Positions 8,800 through 17,622 of a DNA stretch of 25,332 nt are shown here, piece after piece. The stretch lies in contig WPIO01000156.1 in assembly GCA_009760855.2 (NCBI GenBank), positions 813,501 through 838,832 of the forward strand. Reading direction: 5' to 3'. The position numbers and the translations under genes are program-made. The stretch comes from Cristatella mucedo. Its lineage: Eukaryota > Bryozoa > Phylactolaemata > Cristatellidae. The notes under the pieces were generated by a model. It saw nothing but the letters and a program-made list of their open reading frames with translations. It did not search any database and had not been told where the DNA came from. Position 1 is the stretch's first letter; each line of letters starts with the position of its first letter.

Positions 8800-10830
8800 A
8801 CGGCAGCTTCCGCCTCCATCGCACAACAAGGGGTCGCAGCCTCGAGCCGCCTGAGAAGCTGCGCTTCGCGATTATTCCCAGTCCCACTACGACGTCGAGC
8901 GACAGTTTCGGCGCTTTTAGCGAAGGCCGTCGAACCGCCGCGAAGCGGTGGCAGGCGTCGGCGGCAGCAGGCTTCGCGCCAGCGCCGCCGCCGCGAAGCC
9001 TGCAGCCGGCTCCGGCGGCTGGGTGCCGCCGCAACGCCGCGCGCGCGCGGAAGGCGCAGATACAAAAGACGTCGCGTTTATTTGTCCTGCGCACCCTACA
9101 GCTGTTTGGAAACACTCGAGCGGTGGCGGACGTCGCCGAGCAAACGCCGCCGCCGCCGCCGCTGCTGCTCAATTGCTGCCGGCAATAGGACCGCGAAATC
9201 GAGCAGCTAGCAGAAATCAAACCGAGTCGCGCAGCCGAGCGGCCGAAGCTTGCCGGAGCAAGCGAAAGGACGAGTCATCGACGGCGGCGCGGCGTCGGCG
9301 AGCGACGCGAGAGCGGGAGAACCAGCCGAGGCCACGGCAGACAGAGGCGGCGGCGGCAGAGCGCTCGGGGAATGCGGCGGCGAGCGCAGCGGCCGGATTA
9401 CGCCGACCCGTCAGCTGACGGCCAAAACAAACGCGCGGCGCGTCAGACGCAAATAGATCGCGAGCCGTGCCCCTGCGCGCGCGCGCGCCGCAGGCCGGCT
9501 CTGGTTCCCGGCCGGCGCCATCAGATGCTGGCGGCGGACGTCTCGCGGGCGGCGCGAGCGGCGCGCCGCGGCGGCTACATCGGGTCCTGCGAGTCGGCGA
9601 CGAATGCCCGCCGGCCGACGTTCGCGCCAGCGCACGCCGCCGCGCCGGCCGCGGGCCGAGCGGCAGGCAGCGATCGGCCCGCGGCGAGCGAGCATCGCCT
9701 GCAGCAGCAGCATTGGCGGCGCTGGTTTGGGGGGAGACGAAGAGTGGCAAGCGCGAGCCGGCAAGTGGGCGCCGCATTGAGGGAGGGCGACGGGGAGCGT
9801 GCGGCCAGCGCGAGCCGAATAGAAAACGAAACGCGAGCGGCCGACTTGCGCGGTGCGCTTGAGGTCAAACTCGAGGTCGTTCGACGAGCGTCCCGCATCG
9901 CGACAGGTTAGCGCAAACTGTCGGGGGAGTCGCACCGACCGGAAGGCGACCGGCAGCAGGGCTCCGGCGCTAGCGTCGGCGCGGCCGGCGCGACTTACAA
10001 ACAGCCCCGCCGATCCGTCAGCCGCAGCCGCAGCCGCCGTTGCCGCCACCGACTGCAGCCACCGCCGCCACTTCCGGTTGCCTCGGCCGTCTGCCCCGCC
10101 TACGGCCGTCGAGCAGCGTCGGCCGGCCGGCCGCTCGGCCGACGCCGGAGGCGGCGAGCCACGCGAGCGAGCCGGGGCCGAACTTGCGGCGGCCTCTGCC
10201 GCCGCCAGCCTGGCGGCGGCAGAGGCCGTCACCTCTCGACGCGCCTGGCGTGCGTAACTCACCCTCGTTGCCTGAATCGGCACGGCGCAGCCTTCGTCGA
10301 TCGCGCTCCGGAAGTCTGCCGCCCGCCCCGCCCCCGACCCCTGAACTCCGTTTCGATGGCGCGGCTGAGCGGCGCCACCCCGAAGCTGCACGCGAGACCG
10401 ACAGAAGTAGCGCCTAGACCGAACGCGGCGGCGGCGGCGGCGCGAACTAGGGCGAGGCTGTCGCGGAGGCGGAGACGTTTAGTGGGATGAAGTTCCGCTC
10501 CTTTGGCCGGCGGTCGTCTTCGGAGCCGCGGTCGGCAAGGCAACAGAAGGCGATAGGCTCCCACCGGTAGGTCGTTCCGCGTTGACAGGTAGCAGAAGGC
10601 CGCCCTTTCGATGACCGCATGCCCGGCCACCCGGCGGCCCGCCCTCGGCATCGGACCGGTCGCGGACGTGTTGGCGCTGCGCGCCACCCCTTGCGCGGGC
10701 GCCACCTACTGGGACTCGGCCCGCCGCTCTCGTGCCTTCGCCGGCCGGCGGCGCGCCGGCGCGTGACGTCGCGCGCCGCTCGATTGAGCGTCGCACGCGT
10801 GCCTTAGGTCCGCCTTCGCCCCTCTCCCCT
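8800..10830. promoter_or_regulatory. CpG-rich island, candidate promoter region
   Basis: About 2 kb of very GC-rich, CpG-dense sequence with GCC/CGG triplet runs, bounded by AT-richer DNA. Open frames are long in almost all six frames, with Arg/Ala/Pro-rich products in each, which is expected from GC-rich sequence lacking stops and does not argue for coding. A donor-like GAGG|GTGAGT on the minus strand (exon end 10263) and CAG|GTTAGC on the plus strand (exon end 9906) suggest transcripts leaving the island. No TATA box is obvious. It is the best candidate for the promoter of the minus-strand PHLPP-like gene. Confidence 0.5.
10263..10651 (-). other. Candidate first exon of the minus-strand gene
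   Basis: The minus-strand sequence ends at a good donor, GAGG|GTGAGT, with the last exon base at 10263. From the ATG at 10651-10649 the frame is open to the donor for 129 codons plus two bases. That phase would join correctly to the PHLPP-like exon at 4559, which begins at codon position 3. A match by chance is one in three, and the predicted peptide is Arg/Ala-rich and not recognisably conserved. An untranslated first exon, with translation starting at the ATG at 4483-4481, is equally possible. Confidence 0.25.
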
Positions 10831-11084
10831 CGCTTCTGCTGCCTGAAACGCCGCAGCTAGGTTAGGCTTTCCAGTTTATGAGTAACGCAAGGTTTGCGGG
10901 GAATCTCGAACGCTGGGTTTATCGCCGATTATTAATTTAAGAAATGTTTGTGCCTTCTAAATAAGACCGTCCGCGTAATATTCTGCATTCTTGGAGTTCA
11001 AAGAGTGGGGCATTATGCTGGTGGGCAAGCAGGGATTAAAAACGCGTGTACACGCTTATTTAACAACCTCTTCTTGTATAGCGA
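10831..11084. other. Unassigned sequence
   Basis: AT-richer DNA between the CpG island and a SINE. I see no gene, repeat or regulatory motif that I can support. Confidence 0.4.
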
Positions 11085-11212
11085 CAGAAGAGCATTTACG
11101 GCTATCACCACCGCTTGCAGCGGCTCTAAAGGATCGCCCACAGCAAGATTTGAACCCATGACCTCAGAACCGAGTTCGTGAAAAGTAACCACCTTTCCTA
11201 GGGCGCCAGCAC
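11085..11212 (-). mobile_element. tRNA-derived SINE, family II, copy 2
   Basis: Read on the minus strand: GGCGCCCTAGGAAAGGTGG, then the B box GGGTTCAAATCT near 11146-11157 and GGGCGATCCTTTAGAGCCGC. It ends with GGTGGTGATAGCCGTAAATG and CTCTTCTGTCGCTATACAAG. The order and spacing match the copy at 8635-8765 and the tail piece at 15306-15380. The tail has no similarity to the LINE tail hairpin of family I, so a different partner is implied. Confidence 0.7.
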
Positions 11213-11379
11213 GGCCAGCACCGGGGATCGAATGCACCGGCTGCACAGCTATGCAAAGCACTTTCATATAAGTGAATGCCAAGATTGTGCCCAGAGTGAT
11301 TACATCGGCTAGAGGGAAAGAATGCATTGTGAAAATAAGTTGACTAACCACAGATCTCCGGGGCAATCGTACTGTAAAG

Positions 11380-11499
11380 GCTCCTCAGATGACTGATGCT
11401 CGTTGCAACTGAGACCAAGCCAGTGCAGTGACCGTAACCAGTGGCCATAACCGGTGCATTTGCCAGTGCCATAACCATTGCAGTGCGTGCCCAGGCGAA
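11380..11499. repeat. Short degenerate CCAGTG/CATAACC repeats
   Basis: Within about 100 bases the units CCAGTGCAGTGACCGTAACC, CAGTGGCCATAACCGGTGCA and CCAGTGCCATAACCATTGCA follow each other with small changes. This looks like a local degenerate duplication of a unit of roughly 24 bases. It lies directly beside a LINE palm fragment. Confidence 0.5.
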
Positions 11500-11581
11500 A
11501 TGACGGTCACTAAAGAAGGACTTTGCGTGGTCATTTGTATCGAACGCAGCCGACAGATCCAGCAGAACTAGTAGAGAGACT
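11500..11581 (-). mobile_element. LINE reverse transcriptase palm fragment
   Basis: Minus-strand translation reads VSLLVLLDLSAAFDTNDH from about 11580, followed by AKSFFSDRHFAW. The LDLSAAFDT-DH block is the hallmark motif A of L2/CR1-type reverse transcriptases and holds the first catalytic aspartate. In intact elements about 25 residues separate the DH from the SFLSDR-like stretch, so an internal deletion is inferred. Upstream the frame is broken by stops. No YADD box is visible in the window. Confidence 0.8.
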
Positions 11582-12040
11582 CTAATGATTAAATCAACTT
11601 GCCTTTAAAGATGCTACACACATGAAGCAGTGCTGACTCTGCGGGGTATCTCTACATTGATGACCAGATCATCTCGGCAACCTTGCAGCAACTTGCATGT
11701 CCGGTTGCCCAGATTTGATCTAGCTAGACTGTCACTTACTGTCTACGAAAGGAACGGCCGTACGATGAGTAGGCGCAAGTCGGTTAAGTCGTCCGAGTTG
11801 TGTGCCGACTTCTTTGGTGAGTGGCTTAGCAGCAGCGTTTAAGATTAAATTGATTAAATTATTAAATGGTCCATTAAAGTATCGAATGAGAAACTGCTGC
11901 AATCTGGATCGTCGCATAATCGACGCAAACCGAGCAGCTGACGGAAAAATCGGGCATTTACGCAAGGGGAGCTCAGGCAATGCGTCAATGCCGGCGGTGG
12001 ATTGCGACTCGCACCGAATCAGCGGCGGCTTCGACAACCA
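11582..12040. other. Unassigned sequence beside the LINE palm fragment
   Basis: In minus-strand order this precedes the palm motif and could hold earlier reverse transcriptase sequence, but I cannot recognise any. There is an AT-rich patch at 11840-11880. The overlapping open frames have no family resemblance. Confidence 0.35.
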
Positions 12041-12412
12041 AGCCTTCCTTCCCTCCTTCCTTATATAATTTATGTAATTCACTTATATAGCGCCCCAAGC
12101 GAACTTAATCTCTATTCAGGCGCTTCACAAATGCTTCGGGGCTCGAGCCCACGACCTCAGTCAGACCTTGGTCGGGGCGAGCACCTTAAGCGCTTGACCA
12201 AACCAGCTCGGCGTCCTTCCTTCCTTCCTTCCTTCCTTCCCCCCTTCCTTCCCTCCTTCCTTCCCTCCTTCCTTCCCTCCTTCCTTCCCTCCTTCCTTCC
12301 CTCCTTCCTTCCTTCCTTCCCTTCTTCCCTCCTTCCTTCCCTTCTTCCCTCCTTCCTTCCCTCCTTCCTTCCTTTCTTTCTTCCTTCCTTCCTTCCTTCC
12401 TTCCTTCCTTAC
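12041..12412. repeat. CCTT/CCCT pyrimidine repeat interrupted by a SINE
   Basis: A short CCTT/CCCTCCTT stretch at 12041-12061 is separated by the SINE at 12062-12212 from about 200 bases of the same pyrimidine motif at 12213-12412. The plus strand is almost pure C/T and the minus strand almost pure A/G, which can form triplex DNA. The Pro/Ser/Leu and Lys/Glu/Gly open frames through it are by-products. Confidence 0.93.
12062..12212 (-). mobile_element. tRNA-derived SINE, family I, near-complete copy
   Basis: Read on the minus strand: GCCGAGCTGGTTTGGTCAAG, then GCGCTTAAGGTGCTCGCC. The B-box-like GGGCTCGAGCCCC lies at about 12138-12150. The tail hairpin (GCGCC/GGCGC around a GATTAAGTTC core, about 12089-12124) and an AT-rich 3' end follow. 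It is close in sequence to the copy at 16457-16602. It lies within a CCTT repeat, so its target duplication cannot be told from the repeat. Confidence 0.85.
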
Positions 12413-12414
12413 GA

Positions 12415-13930
12415 GAGAGCGGAGCACACGGGGAAGCGCTCTCAGCGCTCGTCAGCGATCGGATCGCGACGCGGAGGGAGCTCCCGGCGCGGAACGCGCT
12501 CGCAGCATACAGAGGCGTGCGCGCCGCTCTCGCACGTGGAAAGGCGTCCGATCGTAGTTCGCAGAGGGCGAGGTCGCCGAGCGAGCGCCTCAGAGCGAGC
12601 GAACGCGCCCATCCGCGGCCGGCGCGCGAGCTGCTGCGGCCGTAGCCAAGAGCCTTGACCGATTACCCAGGCTCGGACGGCTCGACTCGCCTCTTTGCTT
12701 TTCGCGTCTTCGCTGTTCCTGACATTCTTGTGCTCGACAGCGAGCGAGCGAGCCTATTCGCGACCGCTTGCCCAAAGCCACCGCCGCTGCTACCGCGACT
12801 GCCGGCGCCGCCGCTGGCCAACCCACTGCCGCCGTACCGTTTGGCTAGCTTCGGCGGTCGCTCGGGGCCGATCGTATGAAGTCGGGCCAAGGTCACGAGG
12901 AGGCAAAGATTCCGCCACGCTCATCCGGACATCGAGCCCAGCTCGCTCGCCGCGCCTCTGAGCGCCGCCGGCGCGTGTCCTCGCGAGGCAGCAGCCTTCG
13001 CCGCCGCCATCGCCTACTCCGTCACCGCCGCTACCCGGCGAACATGCTCCAGCTACCCGAGTGAGTCAGCGCCGGCGCCGTCGTTTATTCGTCCGATGCC
13101 CAGCTGATAGCCGATCGGCGGCCGATGACGTGCCGCCGCCGCTTCGAGGCGGCGCTCACAATGCGCGCTCGCACAATGGCCGCAGCCGATTCGCGTTCTG
13201 ATCGGGAGATTTCAGCTGCCTCCCCCTTTTTTTGGACGCAGCGAGGCGTCAGCCCGACAAATTTGCTGAGAAGCGTATCGGATCATCACGCCACGTACAC
13301 CCTTCGCTGAGCGACTAATCGAAAGAATAATTCGACGAGGTCCTCGTCGCTTTCTGCCGCGGCTTTTGGGCGCGAAGGTAGCGACACGAAGCTGACGGTG
13401 GCCCTGGGCTTATAGCAGCAGCTCGACGCAAGCGAATGGCAATCTTGCTTTCCGAGGATGACAACTAGGGGGTGGGGCGAGTCTCGCCGCAGTCGCGATG
13501 CAGTTAAACTGATGCGCGGCGCCTCCTCTGATTACCGGTGCGTGAACGCAGCTATCGGCTTACCGAGTTGACACTTCACCGCAAGCGGCGTGCCTCCGAC
13601 CGCGGCCTCCGACCGCCGCGTTGAAAACCAAATCGCTTAGGACGTCATAGTCGCGGCGGGTCGGCGGCTCGAGGGGTCGAGCGACGGACGGACGGTCGGC
13701 ACAATGGTCAGTTCTCAGCACTAGCTCCTGCTTTATATGTAGACTGTCGGCTGGCGACGGGGGTGGTCAATAGTAGGGGGGGGGGGGCACTAAGCCGGAA
13801 TCAGGTCTCGCCGAGGCGCCGGTCCGGCAGGCTCCGCTGATTGGCTGCCAGGAGACCGACCGTCGCCGCGGCCGAGCCAGCGTCGTCGTCGTCAGCGGGG
13901 CATTCGAACGCAGCCGGATACGACGGCTTT
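12415..13930. promoter_or_regulatory. Second CpG-rich island, candidate plus-strand promoter
   Basis: CpG-dense sequence beginning directly after the CCTT repeat, with CGAGCGAGCGAG and GCCGCC runs and no recognisable conserved protein. The region includes a candidate first exon with a donor at 13061. A poly-G run of about 12 bases lies at 13776-13787 and a CGTCGTCGTC run at about 13881-13892. Open frames on both strands are unsupported. Confidence 0.45.
12876..13060 (+). CDS. Candidate 5' coding exon, unknown product
   Basis: A frame starting with ATG at 12876 stays open to the donor CCCGA|GTGAGT (exon end 13060). An inner ATG at 13044, with A at position -3, would code only MLQLP plus a split codon. 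The longer product is Arg/Ser-rich and looks like translated 5' UTR, so the inner ATG is the more likely start if this is a coding exon. No downstream exon is identifiable in the window, so neither product nor strand assignment is secure. Confidence 0.25.
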
Positions 13931-14029
13931 CGTCATCCTTAGCCTACATATCTTCCCCAGCTGCAGATGGTGGCAAGTTTGAAGACGTCACGACAGGCGA
14001 TTCGATAGTGTGTCGCAAAATCTATACAG

Positions 14030-14140
14030 CATATGTAAAATGCCTAGAAAGAGATTCAGTTCTCTGAGGGCGGCGCCATACAAATACTGTATTATTACTA
14101 TTAGTATTATTATCTTCATCATGATCATGATCATCATCCT
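14030..14140 (+). mobile_element. LINE/SINE tail remnant with ATT and ATC repeats
   Basis: The plus strand reads ATGTAAAATGCCTAGAAAGA, GATTCAGTTCTCTGAGGGCG, then a CGCCATACAAATACTGTATT-like stretch and ATT repeats. This is the 3' tail hairpin of the main LINE in plus orientation, diverged. It is followed by a short ATCATGATCATGATCATC run (about 14117-14137). The body of the element is missing. Confidence 0.65.
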
Positions 14141-14194
14141 TATTAAATCCATCGCGACGCAATCGGGCGCATCCAACGAATGTTTTACTGATTG

Positions 14195-14262
14195 CCAGCC
14201 AGCGAAGGTGCTCGCTGTTCGCGACGCAGGTCGTGGGTTCGAGCCCTGCAGCGGGCGATAAT
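14195..14262 (+). mobile_element. SINE family I tRNA-like head remnant
   Basis: The segment reads GCGAAGGTGCTCGCTGTTCG, then GGTCGTGGGTTCGAGCCCTG. The latter contains a clean polymerase III B box (GGTTCGAGCCC, about 14237-14247) and matches the SINE head at 585-640. It ends abruptly at the ATT tail of the LINE copy at 14263, which lies in the opposite orientation. It is too short, and lacks the acceptor and anticodon arms, to be a tRNA gene. Confidence 0.6.
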
Positions 14263-15300
14263 AAAAATAATAATGCACTTGATAAAGCGCCCTCAGAGAA
14301 CTCAATCTCTTTCTAGGCGCTTCACATTTGCTGCAAAGTGGAATGCAATTGAATGGTAAGTAAAATCATGCTTGAAAAACAAACAAAATGAATAATATGG
14401 TTAGGGGTGACATGCACAGGGTCAGCATGCAAATGTGGTTAGTGGCAGCATGCACAGTGTCAGCACGCATAAGCACATCAAGGACGAATCACAGGGACCC
14501 ACTAAATGCTGTCCTAAATAGGTGTTTTTTAAGTTCCTTTTAAATGTGGTCAGGTCAGGGGATGTTCTGACGCAGGTCGGGAGGGAGTTCCAGGCTTCGC
14601 GAGCATACGAACTAAATGCACGGTCTCCAAAGGATTTAAGGTTTTACGAGGTATTTCCAGACTGTTGGATTCCAAAAAGCTGGTGGTACGATGCTTGGCC
14701 CGATGGGTTAGTATATCTAAGAGATAGGCTGGAGCCAAAGAATGAAGGAACCTAAAAGTGAGCGACAAAACCTTGAAGTCAATCCGTTGCTTGACTGGTA
14801 GCCAGTGCAGGTCGGCGAGAAGTGGAGTAATGTGGCAACTGCGACGCTCACGACAGACAAGCCTAGCTGCAGAGTTTTGCACCAGCTGCAATCGCCTGAT
14901 CGCACATGCTGGTAGGCCAGTAAGCAGTGAGTTGCAGAAGTCGAGACCGGATGTCATGAATGCATGGACCAACTTGGACGTGGTATCTTTATCTAAACAA
15001 GCCCGAATTTGAGCAATGTTATGAAGCTGAAAATAGGCAGATTTGACTGTGGAGCTGATATGGTCGTCTAACGAGAGGTCGATTTTGAATATGACACCTA
15101 GATTTCGAGCTGATTCAACTGGAGATATGCTGGCAGAGCGAATTTTGAGAGTCAGCCTTTCCAATCTCTGAATCACACTGCGTTGGCCCATAACTAGTAA
15201 GTTGGTTTTATCATCGTTTAGTTTTAGAAAATTGGCTGCCATCGATGTGCGGATGTCATCAATGCATGCAGCAAGTGAGTTGAGAGAGTTCGAGTTGCTC
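14263..15300 (-). mobile_element. L2/CR1-type LINE fragment, copy C (longest)
   Basis: The longest copy of the main LINE family, read on the minus strand. Coding similarity begins near 15300 with SLNSLAACIDDIRTSMAANF, then LKLNDDKTNLLVMG (the region after the catalytic YADD). ARNLGVIFK follows, then LVQNSAARLVCRERR, HITPLLADLHWLPVKQRI and LAPAYLLDIL. A frameshift near 14645 moves the GDRAFSS-type end out of frame. The 3' UTR and the tail hairpin (about 14284-14325) are almost identical to copy B at 6841-7483, with an ATAATAAAAATAATAAT end at 14263. The endonuclease and palm are absent. High similarity to copy B suggests fairly recent activity of the family. Confidence 0.92.
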
Positions 15301-15305
15301 GAAGG

Positions 15306-15380
15306 CTGGGCGATCCTGTATTGCACACCGCTGGCGGCGGCGATGGCCGTCAAGGCTTTTCTGCCGCTATGCAAATGAGG
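15306..15380 (+). mobile_element. SINE family II tail piece next to LINE copy C
   Basis: The plus strand reads GGGCGATCCTGTATTGCACA, GGCGATGGCCGTCAAGGC and TTTTCTGCCGCTATGCAAAT. It aligns with the minus-strand copies at 11085-11212 and 8635-8765 (GGGCGATCCT ... GATAGCCGTAAATGCTCTTC). The tRNA-like head is missing where the LINE begins at about 15300. The 281-codon open frame over 15395-14550 therefore mixes antisense SINE sequence with LINE sequence. Confidence 0.65.
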
Positions 15381-15399
15381 TGCTAAATCGGCCAACCAT

Positions 15400-16150
15400 T
15401 TTTACAGAGCTTTGTTCCCGATGCGGCTGCGAGAGTTTCCCTCGAGGGAGGAGGGGCTTACGCACGCTCCGCGTTGGTCGAGAGGCGACGCGACGCTGCC
15501 ACCGCGATCGATTCCGCCGGACCGGCGCCTGAAGCGCTACGGTGTCGGCGGCTCGGCGAACCGCGGCCGACGAGCGGCGGTGAGGGGAGGGTCCGGGGTC
15601 AGGCTTTCCGGACGGCGCAGTCCGTGCTGCGGATGGGCGCCGGCGCCGGGATCGTCCGATCGCTGGTGTGGATTGCTGAGGCGGGGTCACGACCCCGACC
15701 GCGGGCGCGCGCCAAAGCGAGGCAACCCGCCGCTGAGCTGTTTGTCGCGGTGGCACCGTCGTCGCGGCGGCGGGCGAAATGCACCCCGCGCGCTCGATGG
15801 AAGTCGACGATGGCGGAAGCGAGCCGAGTTTTTGGCCGACATCCAGAAAGACCCAGCGACGCACTCTCGGAGGCCCGGAAAATAAGGCGGGAACGAGTGC
15901 CGAGGGGACGGGGCCGCCGCGGTCGCTGCCCCGCACCTGGCGGTCTTCCGTAATGCACCGTTCGCGGCGGACAGAGCGCTACGCATCGTCGCGGAGCGAT
16001 GCCATCGCCGCCATCTGGCGTCGCGATCCCCATCACCATCTGATAGAACGCAACGCATCGTCGCACGATGGAACGCAACGCGTCGTCATGGAGCGATGGA
16101 GCGCCATTGTCATCCTTCTCGCGGAACGCAACACATTGGCGTCTGATCAT
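15400..16150. promoter_or_regulatory. Third CpG-rich stretch
   Basis: GC-rich and CpG-dense, with open frames in several frames on both strands and no recognised protein. From about 15980 to 16130 it holds three degenerate copies of GAACGCAACGC(A/G)TCGTC or GAACGCAACACATTGG and several GATGG/CCATC words. It could be a promoter or a GC-rich exon flank; I cannot decide. Confidence 0.35.
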
Positions 16151-16456
16151 CTATCATCTGATAATCTATCGCTCAGGGTCAATTTCCATGGGGGCTTTCA
16201 GATTGTTTTTTGAGAGGTAAGCGCATTTTTAGAATTGCGGAAGATGCAAATTATTTTTAGATATGAGCACTTTGATGGAACTAGAAACAAACTGCATAGG
16301 CGATCCCTAAAAAGTCTTAATGGCGGCGTTTTTCCTTCGCGGATAATCAAACTTTTCTCGGAACTGATTGTAGCCATTTTCTATAAAAGGGCTGAAAAAG
16401 ACAATCTTATCTGTGCCTTTGCGGCGTGCGTCTGTTTCTGCTAACAGAGAAAAAAA
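16151..16456. other. Unassigned sequence
   Basis: AT-richer text following the CpG stretch. TATAAAAGG at 16382-16390 resembles a TATA box but has no supporting initiator or transcript. The short open frame at 16235-16444 shows no motif. Confidence 0.35.
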
Positions 16457-16602
16457 TATAATATAATTCATTTATATAGCGCCCCAGGAGAACTTAATCT
16501 CTATTCAGGCGCTTCACATATGCCTCAGAGCTCGAGCCCACGACCTCAGTCAGACCTTGGTCGGGGCGAGCACCTTAACCGCTAGACCAAACCAGCTAGG
16601 CA
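16457..16602 (-). mobile_element. tRNA-derived SINE, family I, most complete copy
   Basis: Read on the minus strand: GCCTAGCTGGTTTGGTCTAG, then CGGTTAAGGTGCTCGCCCCG. The A box TGGTCTAGCGG and the B-box-like GGGCTCGAGCTC (about 16529-16540) are followed by GTGAAGCGCCTGAATAGAGA and a tail hairpin (GCGCC/GGCGC at 16479-16483 and 16508-16512, inner GAGA/TCTC around ACTTAA). The end is AAATGAATTATATTATATTT. Length is about 146 bases. It serves as the reference for the other family I pieces. Confidence 0.88.
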
Positions 16603-17357
16603 AGGCAACACAGAGTCTTTTTAAACCAAGTGCAAGAATTCTTCCGGGTGAAAGTCTCACGGGGCCTGCACGCAGGTGAACGCCTGACTTTAGGCTGTTA
16701 CTGGACGAGGCCGCCTAGCCAATAAGAGTGCCCGTAAGGCTTGTCACGTGATGTCCCTTAAGCACAATAAAGTCGGCCTCTCGTAGAGCCATTCGGCTTA
16801 AGGAATTGATAGAAAATCTATTGTGCGAAATCAGCTCTGTAGGTTGCTAAACAGCGAATACCTGCTACTACTAAACCCGAAATTGTAGCAAGTCACCAAG
16901 CTGCTTACTGACGCTAAAATTTCGTCAGGTGGTTCCTGGCTAGTCTAGCGTGGGAACCGCACGGAGGCACAATTAACTGTATATCTATTGATCCTTTAGT
17001 CTGCACACGAAAGCTCGGTATACCTTCCGGGACTGCATCGATCCAGAGATGGGGCTACCAGTATAGAGAATTTACCAAATACGATATCAAATACAAAGTG
17101 GGCACACCGAGGCTCTAAAGGCTTACCGGCGTCGGAGATTCGAGTCGTTCCTCAAAAGCGGAACAACTTTATTTTTAGATGAATTGCTGCTATTTCGGCA
17201 CGCAATGGGCGCAAACGATAGTTGTCGGTTTTCAGAAGGGGTGCCGTTCCTTGAATGCGAGTCTTAATATTGGGTTTTGCTAGATTGTAATTTTTTGTAG
17301 ACAGGTTTAAAGAGTCCAGCTGAGAGCGGAAAGCCCTGACTACAAATACGATAAAAG
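16603..17357. other. Unassigned sequence
   Basis: About 750 bases of ordinary composition. I see no gene, RNA gene or known repeat. Some short words recur, but none with the length or order needed for a call. Confidence 0.4.
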
Positions 17358-17622
17358 GCCTTTTTATTGTTTCGAGCGAAGCTTATATCCTTTTATTATA
17401 TAATATATATAATATCCTTTTATTATATAGTATATACAATATAATATATAATTATATATATTATAATATATTATATAATGTAGTTATATTAAATAATATG
17501 ACTATATTAAATATATAGTATATTATAATTATATTATAAAATTATATATACATTATATAATATATATATATATAATTTATATTTATATTTATTTAGCCTT
17601 TTTATTGTTTCGAGCGAAGCTT
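17358..17622. repeat. AT-rich insert flanked by 27-base direct repeats
   Basis: A 27-base unit beginning GCCTTTTTATTG and ending CGAGCGAAGCTT occurs at 17358-17384 and again, identically by eye, at 17596-17622. Between them lie about 211 bases of almost pure A/T. A second unit, ATATCCTTTTATTATATA, is itself duplicated near 17385-17429. The flanking copies are too long for a normal transposon target duplication and fit a tandem duplication with AT expansion. Confidence 0.85.

Noticed and set aside
9217-10391. Long Arg/Ala-rich open frames on both strands in the CpG island
   Set aside because: Several overlapping frames are open at the same time, as expected from GC-rich DNA, and none has recognisable conservation. 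Only the donor at 10263 was kept as a weak exon clue.
14195-14262. Possible tRNA gene from the clean B box
   Set aside because: No acceptor stem, anticodon arm or full A box fits a cloverleaf. The sequence matches the SINE family I head instead.
14550-15395. 281-codon open frame on the minus strand as one protein
   Set aside because: It joins antisense SINE II sequence to LINE reverse transcriptase and then runs into a frameshifted end. It is a composite of repeats, not a host gene.
16382-16390. TATA box candidate TATAAAAGG
   Set aside because: There is no initiator, downstream exon or conserved context. Such a word is expected by chance in AT-richer DNA.
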